A stretch of 46,690 bases of DNA, taken from Clostridiales bacterium. Lineage in GTDB: Bacteria > Bacillota > Clostridia > Lachnospirales > CAG-274. The position numbers and the translations under genes were made by a program. The notes beneath the pieces were generated by a model. It ran no database searches. It had not been told where the DNA came from and was given only the letters and a program-made list of their open reading frames with translations. Below, one piece after another: positions 32,385 through 40,512 of this stretch (its first letter is position 1; the number at the start of each line of letters is the position of its first letter). Where the stretch lies: assembly GCA_021200955.1 (NCBI GenBank), contig JAJQFU010000061.1:1-46690 (forward strand), read 5' to 3'.

Positions 32385-33171
32385 ATTGGATTCGGTTTTT
32401 AAAACCTTCAACGCCGGAACAATTAACGAAAACAGAGTATTAAACGGTCTTTCACTTCACCTTAAAGAGGGAGATTTCGTCACCGTAATCGGCGGTAACG
32501 GCGCAGGAAAATCCACTGTTTTAAACAGCGTAGCCGGTGTTTTCCCCATAGACTACGGAACAATAACTATTGACGGCAAAAACGTAACACGCCTTTCTGA
32601 ATATAAGCGTGCGGCTCTCATAGGCAGAGTTTTTCAGGACCCTATGACGGGAACAGCCGCAAGCATGAACATTGAGGACAATCTTGCTCTTGCCTACAGA
32701 AGAGGCAAAAGAAGAATGCTTAAATGGGGCATAAGCTCAAAGGAAAGAAAGGAATACCGCAGCCTTTTATCAACCTTAGGTCTTGGTCTTGAAAGCCGTT
32801 TAACGGACAAAGTCGGGCTGCTTTCGGGCGGTCAGAGACAGGCTCTTACTCTTCTTATGGCTACTCTCGTAAGCCCTAAAATTTTGCTTTTGGATGAGCA
32901 TACCGCCGCACTTGACCCCAAAACAGCGGCAAAGGTTCTTGAAATAAGCGATAAGCTTGTTAAACAGAACAATCTCACCACTATGATGGTAACTCATAAT
33001 ATGCGTGACGCCATAAACTACGGCAACCGCCTTGTAATGATGAATCACGGCAGAATTATTTTGGATATTGAGGGAGAAGAAAAGAAAAAGCTCACCGTTG
33101 AAACACTTATGGATAAATTCAGTGAAGCTTCGGGAGAGGAATTTACAAGCGACAGCGCAATTTTGGGCTGA
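32377..33171 (+). CDS. ABC importer ATPase (TrpZ-like)
   Basis: The 264-residue ATP-binding subunit has Walker A GGNGAGKST (about 39-47), a Q-loop at VFQDPMTGTA, signature LSGGQRQALTL, Walker B ILLLDEHTAALDP and an H-loop THNMRD. It overlaps the permease gene and closes the operon. AGGGAGG precedes the ATG. The substrate can only be guessed from the binding protein. Confidence 0.92.
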   Translation: MLKLDSVFKTFNAGTINENRVLNGLSLHLKEGDFVTVIGGNGAGKSTVLNSVAGVFPIDYGTITIDGKNVTRLSEYKRAALIGRVFQDPMTGTAASMNIEDNLALAYRRGKRRMLKWGISSKERKEYRSLLSTLGLGLESRLTDKVGLLSGGQRQALTLLMATLVSPKILLLDEHTAALDPKTAAKVLEISDKLVKQNNLTTMMVTHNMRDAINYGNRLVMMNHGRIILDIEGEEKKKLTVETLMDKFSEASGEEFTSDSAILG

Positions 33172-33190
33172 TAAATTAAACGTTAAAAAA

Positions 33191-33225
33191 TGAGTTGTTT
33201 CCGATTTGAAACAACTCATTTTTTT
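33191..33225. terminator. Bidirectional terminator between the importer operon and holA
   Basis: TGAGTTGTTTC (33191-33201) pairs perfectly with GAAACAACTCA (33208-33218). TTTTTTTG follows on the plus strand and a T-run on the minus strand, so it serves both convergent transcripts. Confidence 0.9.
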
Positions 33226-33226
33226 G

Positions 33227-34195
33227 CTAAGCGGAATATTTCAAAATTAAAATTTCTATGCCGCAGGTCAAATCCATATTGCCGGAGAAGCTTTCCTTAA
33301 GCATATTTTTACAGTCGGAAAGAGCCGCCAAAAGCTGTTTATTTGTAAAATTTCTTGACTGGGCGGCGGTTTTCGAAGCCACATAGGGGTGAACCCCAAG
33401 CTTTTTAGCCATTTCGCTTTGAGGGGTGGTTTTGGAAAGAAACTTATATTGAAGAATAAGGCGAAACTGACGTGAAAGAGCCACAAGAACAGCTATGTTG
33501 CTTTCCTTTTGCAAAATAAGGTTTGAGAGGATGTCAAGAGCTTTTTTGGGCTGTTTGCCTACAGCGGCGTCTATCAGGTCGAAAATTCTGTTTTCAAGCT
33601 TTTTGGTGGTTACAGCTTCCACGTCTGAAAGAGTAATGCGGCTTCTGCCCAGTGTATAGGCGGCAAGCTTATTAAACTCGTTTTCGGCGCAGCCGAAGCT
33701 TTCGTCAAGGTTTGAAAGAAAGCTTTCAAGGGCAGCCCCCTCAAAGGGCAGATTATTCTGCTTTGAAAGGCTCAAAACGAAAGCTCTAAGCTCCTTTGCC
33801 GTAGGCTTTTTGCACTCGGCGGCATAGCCTGTCTTTGCAAAAGCCTTGTAAACACGGCTTCTTTTGTCTATTTTCTTTTCATTAAAAACAATTACGCAGT
33901 CAGGGTTGGGGTCTTTGAAATAATCTATAAGCTTTTCAAATTTAGCCCCCGAAAAGGCGTCTGAGTCTTTAACAGTAATAATACGCAGACCGCCGAAAAG
34001 GCTCAGAGTGTTGGCATCGTTTATAAGGTCGTAGGGGTCGAAAGCCCCTTCATAGACGCTTTCCTGCGCTCCCTGACTTAAAAGGGTGTTTTTGATCCTG
34101 TTTGCCAAGCCGTCTCTCTGTCTGCCCTCTTCACCGTAAATTAAATAAAGGGGTTTAAAGCTATTTGTTTTAATGTCTTTCTCGATATTTTTCAT
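33227..34195 (-). CDS. holA: DNA polymerase III subunit delta
   Basis: The 322-residue protein starts FKPLYLIYGEEGRQRDGLANRIKNTLL and has the AAA-like layout of clamp-loader delta. DCVIVFNEKKIDKRSRVYKAFAKTGYAAECKKPTAKELRAFV and the C-terminal collar region LILQKESNIAVLVALSRQFRLILQYKFL are typical. It opens the sliding clamp in the replisome. Its start lies 4 nt after the response-regulator gene, so the two are co-transcribed. Confidence 0.93.
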   Translation of the reverse strand: MKNIEKDIKTNSFKPLYLIYGEEGRQRDGLANRIKNTLLSQGAQESVYEGAFDPYDLINDANTLSLFGGLRIITVKDSDAFSGAKFEKLIDYFKDPNPDCVIVFNEKKIDKRSRVYKAFAKTGYAAECKKPTAKELRAFVLSLSKQNNLPFEGAALESFLSNLDESFGCAENEFNKLAAYTLGRSRITLSDVEAVTTKKLENRIFDLIDAAVGKQPKKALDILSNLILQKESNIAVLVALSRQFRLILQYKFLSKTTPQSEMAKKLGVHPYVASKTAAQSRNFTNKQLLAALSDCKNMLKESFSGNMDLTCGIEILILKYSA

Positions 34196-34199
34196 AGTG

Positions 34200-34892
34200 T
34201 CAGTCTATATAATAGCCCTTTCCCCATGCAGTTTTTATGATTTCGGGGTTTTTGGGGTCTGTTTCAAGCTTTTTTCTCAGCTTTCTTATGTGAACCATAA
34301 TTGTGTTGTTAGCTTTATAAAGGTAAGGCTCATGCCAGATTTTATCAAAAATTTCTTCATAGGTGAATATTTTTTTCCGCTCCTTTATCATAAGAGCCAA
34401 AAGGTCAAACTCCGTTGTTGTAAGAGGAACAAATTCGCCGTGTGAAAGAACAGTTCCTGCGGAAAGATCCACCTCGATATGTTTGATTTTAATTATGCTT
34501 CCGTCATTTTTGGTTCCTCTGCCTTTATATGTGCAGAAGCGGCGGATAAGGGCTTTAACCCTGTATGTAAGCTCGTTTGTGGAAAAGGGCTTTGTTATGT
34601 AATCGTCTGCTCCGGCTGAAAAAGCAAGCCCCTTGGCGGACTCGTCGTTTATTGCCGAAACAATAAGAATGGGAGCGTTTGTTTTTTCTCTTAAAGCCTT
34701 GCAGATAAAAACTCCGTTTTCGTCCTTAAGCTTCAAATCCATAATTATAAGGTCGATTGTTTCGTCAACCTTAGAGAGAGCCTCCTCACCGGTTTCCGCC
34801 GTAATTAAGCTGAAGCCCTCATTGTTTAAAAGAATGGAGCAGAGATAAATATCATCTTTGGAGTTGTCTAAAATTAAAATTGTGTGGTTCAT
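34200..34892 (-). CDS. OmpR/PhoB-family response regulator, orphan
   Basis: The 230-residue protein has a receiver domain with phospho-acceptor Asp52 in LIIMDLKLKDENG, Ser in ILIVSAIND and Lys in YITKPFS. A winged-helix DNA-binding domain follows (LTTTEFDLLALMIKERKKIFTYEEIFDKIW ... VHIRKLRKKLE). The usual acidic pair near the N-terminus is Asp9-Asn10 (ILILDNSKDD), so metal binding may be weaker. No histidine kinase is adjacent. Co-transcription with holA is odd and may just be proximity. Confidence 0.9.
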   Translation of the reverse strand: MNHTILILDNSKDDIYLCSILLNNEGFSLITAETGEEALSKVDETIDLIIMDLKLKDENGVFICKALREKTNAPILIVSAINDESAKGLAFSAGADDYITKPFSTNELTYRVKALIRRFCTYKGRGTKNDGSIIKIKHIEVDLSAGTVLSHGEFVPLTTTEFDLLALMIKERKKIFTYEEIFDKIWHEPYLYKANNTIMVHIRKLRKKLETDPKNPEIIKTAWGKGYYID

Positions 34893-35005
34893 TTATCACA
34901 TACCCCTTTCTTAATAAACATTAGCTGTATATTATAAAAGCCGATTATTGAATGCAAAATATTTATACCATAAAAGCCGATTGCTTTGTGTGAAGCACTT
35001 TCGTT

Positions 35006-35091
35006 TTCAGAAGTTTTGCTTACGCAAAACCCGCCTTACTGCGATTTTTCTATTGAAAAATCGCAGTCGGCGTTCGGACATCTTTCGATTC
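35006..35091 (+). repeat. Structured intergenic repeat, copy B
   Basis: After TTCAGAAG come hairpin 1 (TTTTGC 35014-35019, GCAAAA 35024-35029) and hairpin 2 (ACTGCGATTTTTC 35038-35050 with GAAAAATCGCAGT 35055-35067, extended by CGCC/GGCG). The copy ends CATCTTTCGATTC. It shares its layout with 29811-29897, but the stem bases have changed in pairs. It lies in the 325-bp gap upstream of the response regulator. Confidence 0.6.
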
Positions 35092-35152
35092 TTATCGCCA
35101 AACAACATTCGCACTTTGGGCTTAACGCCCTGCGTTGCTCATGTCGTTTGAG

Positions 35153-35213
35153 GTTGTCCGACAGACAGCCAATTGTACAAGCAAGCTTGACAATGTGTCT
35201 GGCTGTCGACAAC
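35153..35213. other. Large imperfect hairpin
   Basis: GTTGTC (35153-35158) and GACAGCCA (35164-35171) pair with TGGCTGTC (35200-35207) and GACAAC (35208-35213). Inside these ATTGTaCAAGC faces GCTTGaCAAT. No T-run follows on the minus strand, so it is not a standard terminator for the gene ending at 35218. With GGGCTTAACGCCC nearby (about 35119-35131), the whole gap is built of palindromes. Confidence 0.45.
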
Positions 35214-35217
35214 GCTT

Positions 35218-36357
35218 TTATTCGTCATACTCTGTCTCTATCTTTAAAAGCTCTTTATCGTTTTCATTAAGTCTTTCGGTTAAAAGCTCCGAAATTGCAT
35301 ACTGTCCGTAAATATTAAGGTTTCCGTCGCGGTTCATAAAAGCTCCGCTGACCTTGCCATGAGCCATATCGTTTAAATATTCCTCATCGCGGATTGTTAT
35401 ATTATATTTTTCCGCTGCTTCATTGCAGAGATATTCTCTTGCGTTTATGAAATATGCGCCGAATGTATCCTGAAGAAGAGCTTCAAGCTCCTTTGAACTT
35501 TCGCTGTCGCAGTTTAAAACGGGCCCTATAACATAAAAGCATTTTTGATTTACCAAAAGTCTTTGATGGCTTCGCATTTTAAGCAGAATATCAACATATT
35601 GCTGAGGAGAATATCCCTCGGGCAGTTCCTGAAAGAAAACAACAACTATGTCTCCGCGTCTGTTTTCCATAGCTCTTGTGGAGACAAGGCTGTCTCGTAA
35701 AACACGGGTGGTTTCTCCCGGCTCCGTTCTGGTGAAATAGGTTTTTCCGTCCTCTCCCACAGAGATTGTTCCCTCAATGTCTTCTATAACACAGGGGTTA
35801 AGACCGCCGTTATTTGTAAGTATAGGAACGATGTTTTGGGCGTATTCGTTATAGAGGTTTATCTCTGCAGGCTCTGTTTCACCGGGGATTGTAAAAGGCT
35901 TTGCATACATTGGCACGCCCCCCTGTCTTGCAGCCGCAACCTCCGGCACTTCTCCCTCGTTGCCCATAATATAGATATATCTGTCTAAAAAGTTAAGAGA
36001 AAGAAGAGCCGGCATAGTATAGCCTCCGCTGCTTTCCCCTACAATACCTCCGTCGCCGTAAAAGCTTAAGCCTATGCCTTCCATCATTTTATAGTCTTTA
36101 TAGGTTTCGCCGCTGCGGTTTTTAAAGCGTGAAGCTATTTCTTCATAATATTCATCAGAAAGATCAGCTTCGGCTAAGGCTTCGCCCTGAGATATAAGAC
36201 TGTCGGCGTTTTTAACCGCAGTGTTATAATAGCAGAGACACACCGCACAGAATAAAACTGTAATAATTGCTGCGCCAAAGCCTATTTTGAAAAAAACCGA
36301 CATAAACAGCTCTTCGCAAATTTCTTTTATTTTTTTAAAAATTTTTTTCATAATCAC
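35218..36357 (-). CDS. Membrane-anchored protein, possibly SGNH-hydrolase-like
   Basis: The 379-residue protein has a short basic cytoplasmic start, one membrane helix (about 20-48) and a large extracytoplasmic part. Segments such as GIGLSFYGDGGIVGESSGGY, RRGDIVVVFFQELPEG, LLVNQKCFYVIGPVL and the final NRDGNLNIYGQYAISELL resemble the block layout of SGNH/GDSL proteins, but the classical GDS serine is not evident. The start is GTG at 36357 (AAGG 6 nt upstream) or ATG at 36351. It may belong with the polysaccharide-modifying genes further right. I am unsure of its family. Confidence 0.55.
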   Translation of the reverse strand: MIMKKIFKKIKEICEELFMSVFFKIGFGAAIITVLFCAVCLCYYNTAVKNADSLISQGEALAEADLSDEYYEEIASRFKNRSGETYKDYKMMEGIGLSFYGDGGIVGESSGGYTMPALLSLNFLDRYIYIMGNEGEVPEVAAARQGGVPMYAKPFTIPGETEPAEINLYNEYAQNIVPILTNNGGLNPCVIEDIEGTISVGEDGKTYFTRTEPGETTRVLRDSLVSTRAMENRRGDIVVVFFQELPEGYSPQQYVDILLKMRSHQRLLVNQKCFYVIGPVLNCDSESSKELEALLQDTFGAYFINAREYLCNEAAEKYNITIRDEEYLNDMAHGKVSGAFMNRDGNLNIYGQYAISELLTERLNENDKELLKIETEYDE

Positions 36358-36487
36358 ATCAAACCTTCAGAAATATATACTTCTTTAATAAGTAGTATCT
36401 ATAACTCATTATATGATAAAAATATGTCCTTGTCAAATAAAAGAAATACGGACGAAAGCTTTTTCATAACAATTAAGGAAGTTTTTA

Positions 36488-36516
36488 ATGACAATGGGGG
36501 AAAATTATGCTATAAT
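36488..36516 (+). promoter_or_regulatory. Promoter of the secreted-protein and SDR genes
   Basis: ATGACA (36488-36493) and TATAAT (36511-36516) are separated by 17 bp, about 46 bp before the start codon. The rest of 36358-36562 shows nothing else clear. Confidence 0.65.
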
Positions 36517-36562
36517 AAGGGCAGAAAGAAAAAAGAAAAACATATAAGGAGGAAACAAGCAG

Positions 36563-37795
36563 ATGAGAAAATTATTTTTGACCCTTGTGTTGGCGGCGGC
36601 TTTCACGGTTAATGCCTTCGGGGCAGCGGAGCTTGCCGTTGATAATTCAACCCTCAGCACAACAGGGGTTATGGATGAGGACGGCGGTCACACATTCACC
36701 TATTATGTAGAAAAAACAGGCTCCTACGGTATTATTAATGTAGGCGGGGATATTTACGTCGATATGTTTTCAAGCGACGGAACCTTTCAGGAAAACAAGA
36801 AGATAAATATCACAGACGAAAAATTCGGCGGATATGCTTATGACGGAACATATCACTATTTTATTTTCGGAAACGACAACCCCAGCTATTCGCCCTCTAC
36901 AACTGTTTATAAGCTTGTTAAATATAACCAAAGCTTTAACAAGGTAAACAGCGTCACCTTCAGAGGCAGCCAGATTTATGCCAAAGAGGTTTTTATGGGG
37001 GCTGACGGGCTTTGCGATATGAGGGTTGACGACAACTTTATTTTTATAAACGATGTTGTTACCGAATATAAATATGAAAACAATTTTTATCAGAACAACA
37101 GAAGCCTTGTTCTCAACAAGAACACCTTAAAAACAGAAGCAGACGTAGGAGGAATAAGCCTTAACAAGCTTTCAAAGGGCAGAGACTCCGTTTTAAGAAA
37201 TATGTCTGCTTTAGATGACGGAAAATTTTATTTTGCCTTAGAGCTTTCAAGCGGAATAAATCTTTTTGAGGTAGACCCTACCGACAGCGAAAGCTTAGGC
37301 ATCCACGCAATAACAAGCCTTGCCAAAAGCGCTCTTTCGGCATATTACAGCGACAGTATTATGACAAAGGCTTCGGAAATGGGCGAAACAGAGCTTAAGG
37401 GCTTTATTGCCGGAGAGAATAAGTTTATTGCCGTAGGCACCGAGAAGAGCAAGGACTCAGATGATGACAGCACAAGAATTTTTGTAAGCACTGTTTCAAA
37501 GTCTCAAATGGGTGTAATAAACCCCGTTACAACAGCCATTACGGATTACGGCGAAATTGAAAACGTAAAGGTTGTTGAGGTTTCCGACACTGATATTATG
37601 GTTATGTGGCAGACTAACGGCGGCATAAGCTATTGTTATCTTGACGGAAACGGCGACGTAAAGGGCGGAACTAAGAGAATTTACGGCGCAGAGTTAGGTA
37701 CGTCAGATCCCTATATAACCGGCGACGGCAAATATATGGTTTGGAGCTATCTTGTAAACGACGATGACTTTGCTTTCTATAAATATACCTTCTGA
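36563..37795 (+). CDS. Secreted protein of unknown function
   Basis: The 410-residue protein has a clear signal peptide (MRKLFLTLVLAAAFTVNAFGA). The mature part is rich in beta strands with repeated aromatic-glycine turns (YDGTYHYFIFGND, DDGKFYFALELSS, GENKFIAVGTEKS, TDIMVMWQTNGGISYCYLDGNGD). That pattern suggests a beta-propeller-like surface or secreted protein. No catalytic motif is visible and I do not recognise the family. GGAGG lies 10 nt before the ATG. The SDR gene follows after 2 nt, so the two are co-expressed although their roles look unrelated. Confidence 0.75.
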   Translation: MRKLFLTLVLAAAFTVNAFGAAELAVDNSTLSTTGVMDEDGGHTFTYYVEKTGSYGIINVGGDIYVDMFSSDGTFQENKKINITDEKFGGYAYDGTYHYFIFGNDNPSYSPSTTVYKLVKYNQSFNKVNSVTFRGSQIYAKEVFMGADGLCDMRVDDNFIFINDVVTEYKYENNFYQNNRSLVLNKNTLKTEADVGGISLNKLSKGRDSVLRNMSALDDGKFYFALELSSGINLFEVDPTDSESLGIHAITSLAKSALSAYYSDSIMTKASEMGETELKGFIAGENKFIAVGTEKSKDSDDDSTRIFVSTVSKSQMGVINPVTTAITDYGEIENVKVVEVSDTDIMVMWQTNGGISYCYLDGNGDVKGGTKRIYGAELGTSDPYITGDGKYMVWSYLVNDDDFAFYKYTF

Positions 37796-37797
37796 TT

Positions 37798-38493
37798 ATG
37801 AAAAAGGCGATTGTTACCGGAGCAAGCAGGGGCATAGGGCTTGAAATAACAAAAAGACTTTTGAATTTGGGGTGGCTTGTTTACGGAATAGGACGAAGCT
37901 TTGAAGAAACCGATTTGGGGGAGAGCTTTTCTCCCCTTGTTATTGACTTAAGAGACGGCAAAAACCTCGAAAGTGAAATAAAAAAAATAAGCAGGGGAAC
38001 AGAGCTTTTAATAAACTGCGCCGGGGTCGGGTGGTTCGGCCCTCATGAGGAACTGGGCTATGAAAAAATTCACGAGATTTTGGCTGTGAATGTTGAAGCC
38101 CCTATGATAATTTGCGGAGTTATTTTAAGAGAAATGAAGCGTAACGGAGGAGGAAAAATAATAAACGTTTCCTCATATTCCGCCGGTCATGACAGCCCTC
38201 ACGGAGCTGTTTACGGAGCTTCAAAGGCTGCCCTCAGCGCCTTCTGCGGAAGTATTTTTACGGAAGGAAGAAAGTTCGGGGTGTATGTTACGGCAGTTCA
38301 TCCGGATATGACAAGAACGGGGTTTTATGACAGAGCGCCCTTTGAACCCAAAGAGGGAGAGGAGTTTGCTTTGACTGCCTGCGACGTGGCTGAGGCTGTG
38401 GAGTTTGTTGTAAAATCAGAATACCCCGTAAAGGATATAACAATTCTGCCGAAAAAACAGGGCGTTGTTTATAAAAACAAAAATAAAAACTAA
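37798..38493 (+). CDS. Short-chain dehydrogenase/reductase
   Basis: The 231-residue protein is a classical SDR. The nucleotide motif is TGASRGIGLEI (about 8-18), LINCAGVGWFG carries the NNAG-like motif, KIINVSSYSAG has the catalytic Ser, and YGASKAALSAF has the catalytic Tyr and Lys. It should use NAD(H) or NADP(H) on an unknown alcohol or ketone. No ribosome site is strong in the 2-nt gap, so it relies on coupling to the upstream gene. Confidence 0.88.
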   Translation: MKKAIVTGASRGIGLEITKRLLNLGWLVYGIGRSFEETDLGESFSPLVIDLRDGKNLESEIKKISRGTELLINCAGVGWFGPHEELGYEKIHEILAVNVEAPMIICGVILREMKRNGGGKIINVSSYSAGHDSPHGAVYGASKAALSAFCGSIFTEGRKFGVYVTAVHPDMTRTGFYDRAPFEPKEGEEFALTACDVAEAVEFVVKSEYPVKDITILPKKQGVVYKNKNKN

Positions 38494-38498
38494 AAGAG

Positions 38499-38528
38499 CA
38501 CCGCTGAAAAATCAATCAGCGGTGTTTT
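38499..38528. terminator. Bidirectional terminator
   Basis: CACCGCTGA (38499-38507) pairs with TCAGCGGTG (38516-38524), followed by TTTT; the minus strand also runs into T-rich sequence. The stop codon of the leftward SGNH gene lies in the loop. Confidence 0.85.
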
Positions 38529-39381
38529 CGATTGTTAAAAAGTAATCTGCATAAGCCCGAAGAACCTTAGTCCATATTCTGTAGCCCTCTGTGGTCATAT
38601 GAACGTAGTTATCAGAGCAGTATTCGTCTTTAAGTCCGTCGTCGGCTCCTATAAGCCTGTCGCCTATGTTTATAAATTCGAGATAGTCAATGCCCTGACA
38701 GTACTTATACATAGAATCATTAAAAATGCGAAGGTTTTCGTTTGTAAAACCGGGCTTTTGGGCTGAGGCGTAAATATAGGTTGCGCCGATTATATAAATT
38801 TTTGTGTCGGGAGACAGCTTGTGTATTCTGTAAATAAGGTCGTTATATTCCTTTTTTGTTTCCTCCGGGGTAAGCCCCACCATATCGTTTGTGCCGAAAA
38901 GAAGAAAGGCACGCTTTGCATTGGCTGCGGCAATTGCTTCTTCAACAAGCATTTTCTGCCCCTGATAATAGGGGTGGCGGCTGCTTTCCGTAACGGGGCG
39001 CAGGGCTTCTTTAAGTGAAAAGCTTTTTGAAGCCAAAAAGACGGGATTGTTTAAGAAGCCGTTCCCCATATATTGGCAATAAAGCTCAAAGCCCTGCATA
39101 AGAGAGTCGCCGCAAAAAACAGAGTTTTCGAAGAAGCTGTCAAAGGATGTGTCGTCGTCGGCTATGTCGGGAATAGGCTTTGTAAAGCGGCAGCCCTCAA
39201 CATGGGCTGTGTTCGGCACAGGCTCCGGTTTTTCTTCTTCTATAAGAACTGCGGTTTTGATTATAAGGCTTAAGGCGGTGTCTATATTTTGGGGAAGCTC
39301 TGCGGCGTTTAGCGAAAAAGCACAGAAGCAGCAGACAATAGCCGCCGTAATTATAAAAGCCGGTGTTGTTTTAGGGTGCAT
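38512..39381 (-). CDS. Secreted or anchored SGNH/GDSL hydrolase
   Basis: The 289-residue protein has an N-terminal hydrophobic segment (about 8-28) and a GDSL-type hydrolase domain: block I SVFCGDSLMQGFELY (Ser93), block III FLLFGTNDMVG (Asn), and block V DNYVHMTTEGYRIW (Asp and His). It probably adds or removes an ester such as acetyl on a cell-surface sugar. It is the last gene of a leftward operon whose order (lipoprotein, MBOAT, DHHW, SGNH) is that of an O-acetylation system. Confidence 0.85.
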   Translation of the reverse strand: MHPKTTPAFIITAAIVCCFCAFSLNAAELPQNIDTALSLIIKTAVLIEEEKPEPVPNTAHVEGCRFTKPIPDIADDDTSFDSFFENSVFCGDSLMQGFELYCQYMGNGFLNNPVFLASKSFSLKEALRPVTESSRHPYYQGQKMLVEEAIAAANAKRAFLLFGTNDMVGLTPEETKKEYNDLIYRIHKLSPDTKIYIIGATYIYASAQKPGFTNENLRIFNDSMYKYCQGIDYLEFINIGDRLIGADDGLKDEYCSDNYVHMTTEGYRIWTKVLRAYADYFLTIENTAD

Positions 39382-39395
39382 TGGTTTCAGTCCTT

Positions 39396-40496
39396 TTAAT
39401 ATATTGCTCTGATTCCTAAGTCATTGTCGATTGTGTTCATATTATAAAGAACAAGAACGTCGGTGACTTGGTTTTCGTTTACAAAATCCGAAATAGAGTC
39501 CTTGTAATATCGGGGGTCAAAGACGTAGATTTTTTGAAAGTGCTTTGTTAAGAAGGGTATAAGGCAGTTTGCGTAGCTGTCTTTAACTACGGCAAGGCTT
39601 CGGTCTGTTTCGGCTTCGGAGCAGGTGATTTCTATAAGCGGATGAATGTTATCCAAAAACAGAGAATATTTGTCCTTTTGGGCAGTGTAGTCTAAGCTGT
39701 AGAGGGTGTCCGTTGTGGTGTCCGTATCAGTATAGTATACTGTAATAGGATCCTCTGTTTTTAATATTTCTATGCTTTCGCCCTTAAGATTATTCATATT
39801 AAGCTTAGAAAAAATCGTTCCTCTGAAGTCCTCTGTGACCGTTGTAAGCTCGCATTGTGATTTTTCCAAAGGCGTTAAGCCCATTATTTCGGCTATAGCG
39901 GCGTAAGCGTAATAAGCCCCCTCTGTTGTCCAGTGGTGGTCTAAGCGGTAGAAAAGCTTTTCCCCTGAGTTTTGTGAAAGAGGAGTGTACAGGTCAACAG
40001 TTTTTGCTGACGTTTCCGAATAGTATTTTGAAATTTCATCAGGCTGAGAGGTTCCTTCCGCAAATTGGGGAAGCTTATCAGCGTATATAGTTACGGCGGT
40101 GGGAGCAAGAGCAAGAAAGCTATTCGTGTTCGGAATTTTTTCGAAAAAGGTGTTCAGCCTTTCCGATATTTCTTCAGTGTTTTCCGGCTCAGAGTATTTT
40201 TCCATATAATAATCGTCGCCGGCAAAGTATACGCCGTTGATTTCCGTCTTTTTAAGCACGTATTTATTATAGGCTGTGTTCAGCCCCATAAAAAAATCGC
40301 GAAAGGGAAAGCCGTCTGTTATAAAGTCCGTTAAGCCTTCGGCAAATGAGCCGTCCGCAATGGTCTTTTGGCTAAGCTTTGGGAAAGACGCTAAATAGCG
40401 GTTTTCATTTTCCGAAAAGACCCCCTTTGGGGTTAGGGCGAAGGCAAGCCAAAATAATACTGAGATTATGGCAAGGGTTAGATATATTTTTTTCAT
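39396..40496 (-). CDS. DHHW family protein (AlgX/AlgJ-like)
   Basis: The 366-residue protein has an N-terminal membrane anchor (about 4-22). Its SGNH-like domain carries the namesake motif LDHHWTTEGAYYAY (Asp186, His187, His188) and, near the end, AVVKDSYANCLIPFL with a likely catalytic Ser. Relatives such as AlgJ and AlgX take acetyl groups from an MBOAT partner and place them on exopolysaccharide. The MBOAT gene is directly upstream (16-nt gap). Confidence 0.85.
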   Translation of the reverse strand: MKKIYLTLAIISVLFWLAFALTPKGVFSENENRYLASFPKLSQKTIADGSFAEGLTDFITDGFPFRDFFMGLNTAYNKYVLKKTEINGVYFAGDDYYMEKYSEPENTEEISERLNTFFEKIPNTNSFLALAPTAVTIYADKLPQFAEGTSQPDEISKYYSETSAKTVDLYTPLSQNSGEKLFYRLDHHWTTEGAYYAYAAIAEIMGLTPLEKSQCELTTVTEDFRGTIFSKLNMNNLKGESIEILKTEDPITVYYTDTDTTTDTLYSLDYTAQKDKYSLFLDNIHPLIEITCSEAETDRSLAVVKDSYANCLIPFLTKHFQKIYVFDPRYYKDSISDFVNENQVTDVLVLYNMNTIDNDLGIRAIY

Positions 40497-40512
40497 AGTG
40501 CACCTCTATATT

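Noticed and set aside
36424..36612. 62-codon frame upstream of the secreted protein
   Set aside because: It spans the promoter and ribosome site of the 36563 gene, has a low-complexity Lys-rich translation and no ribosome site of its own.
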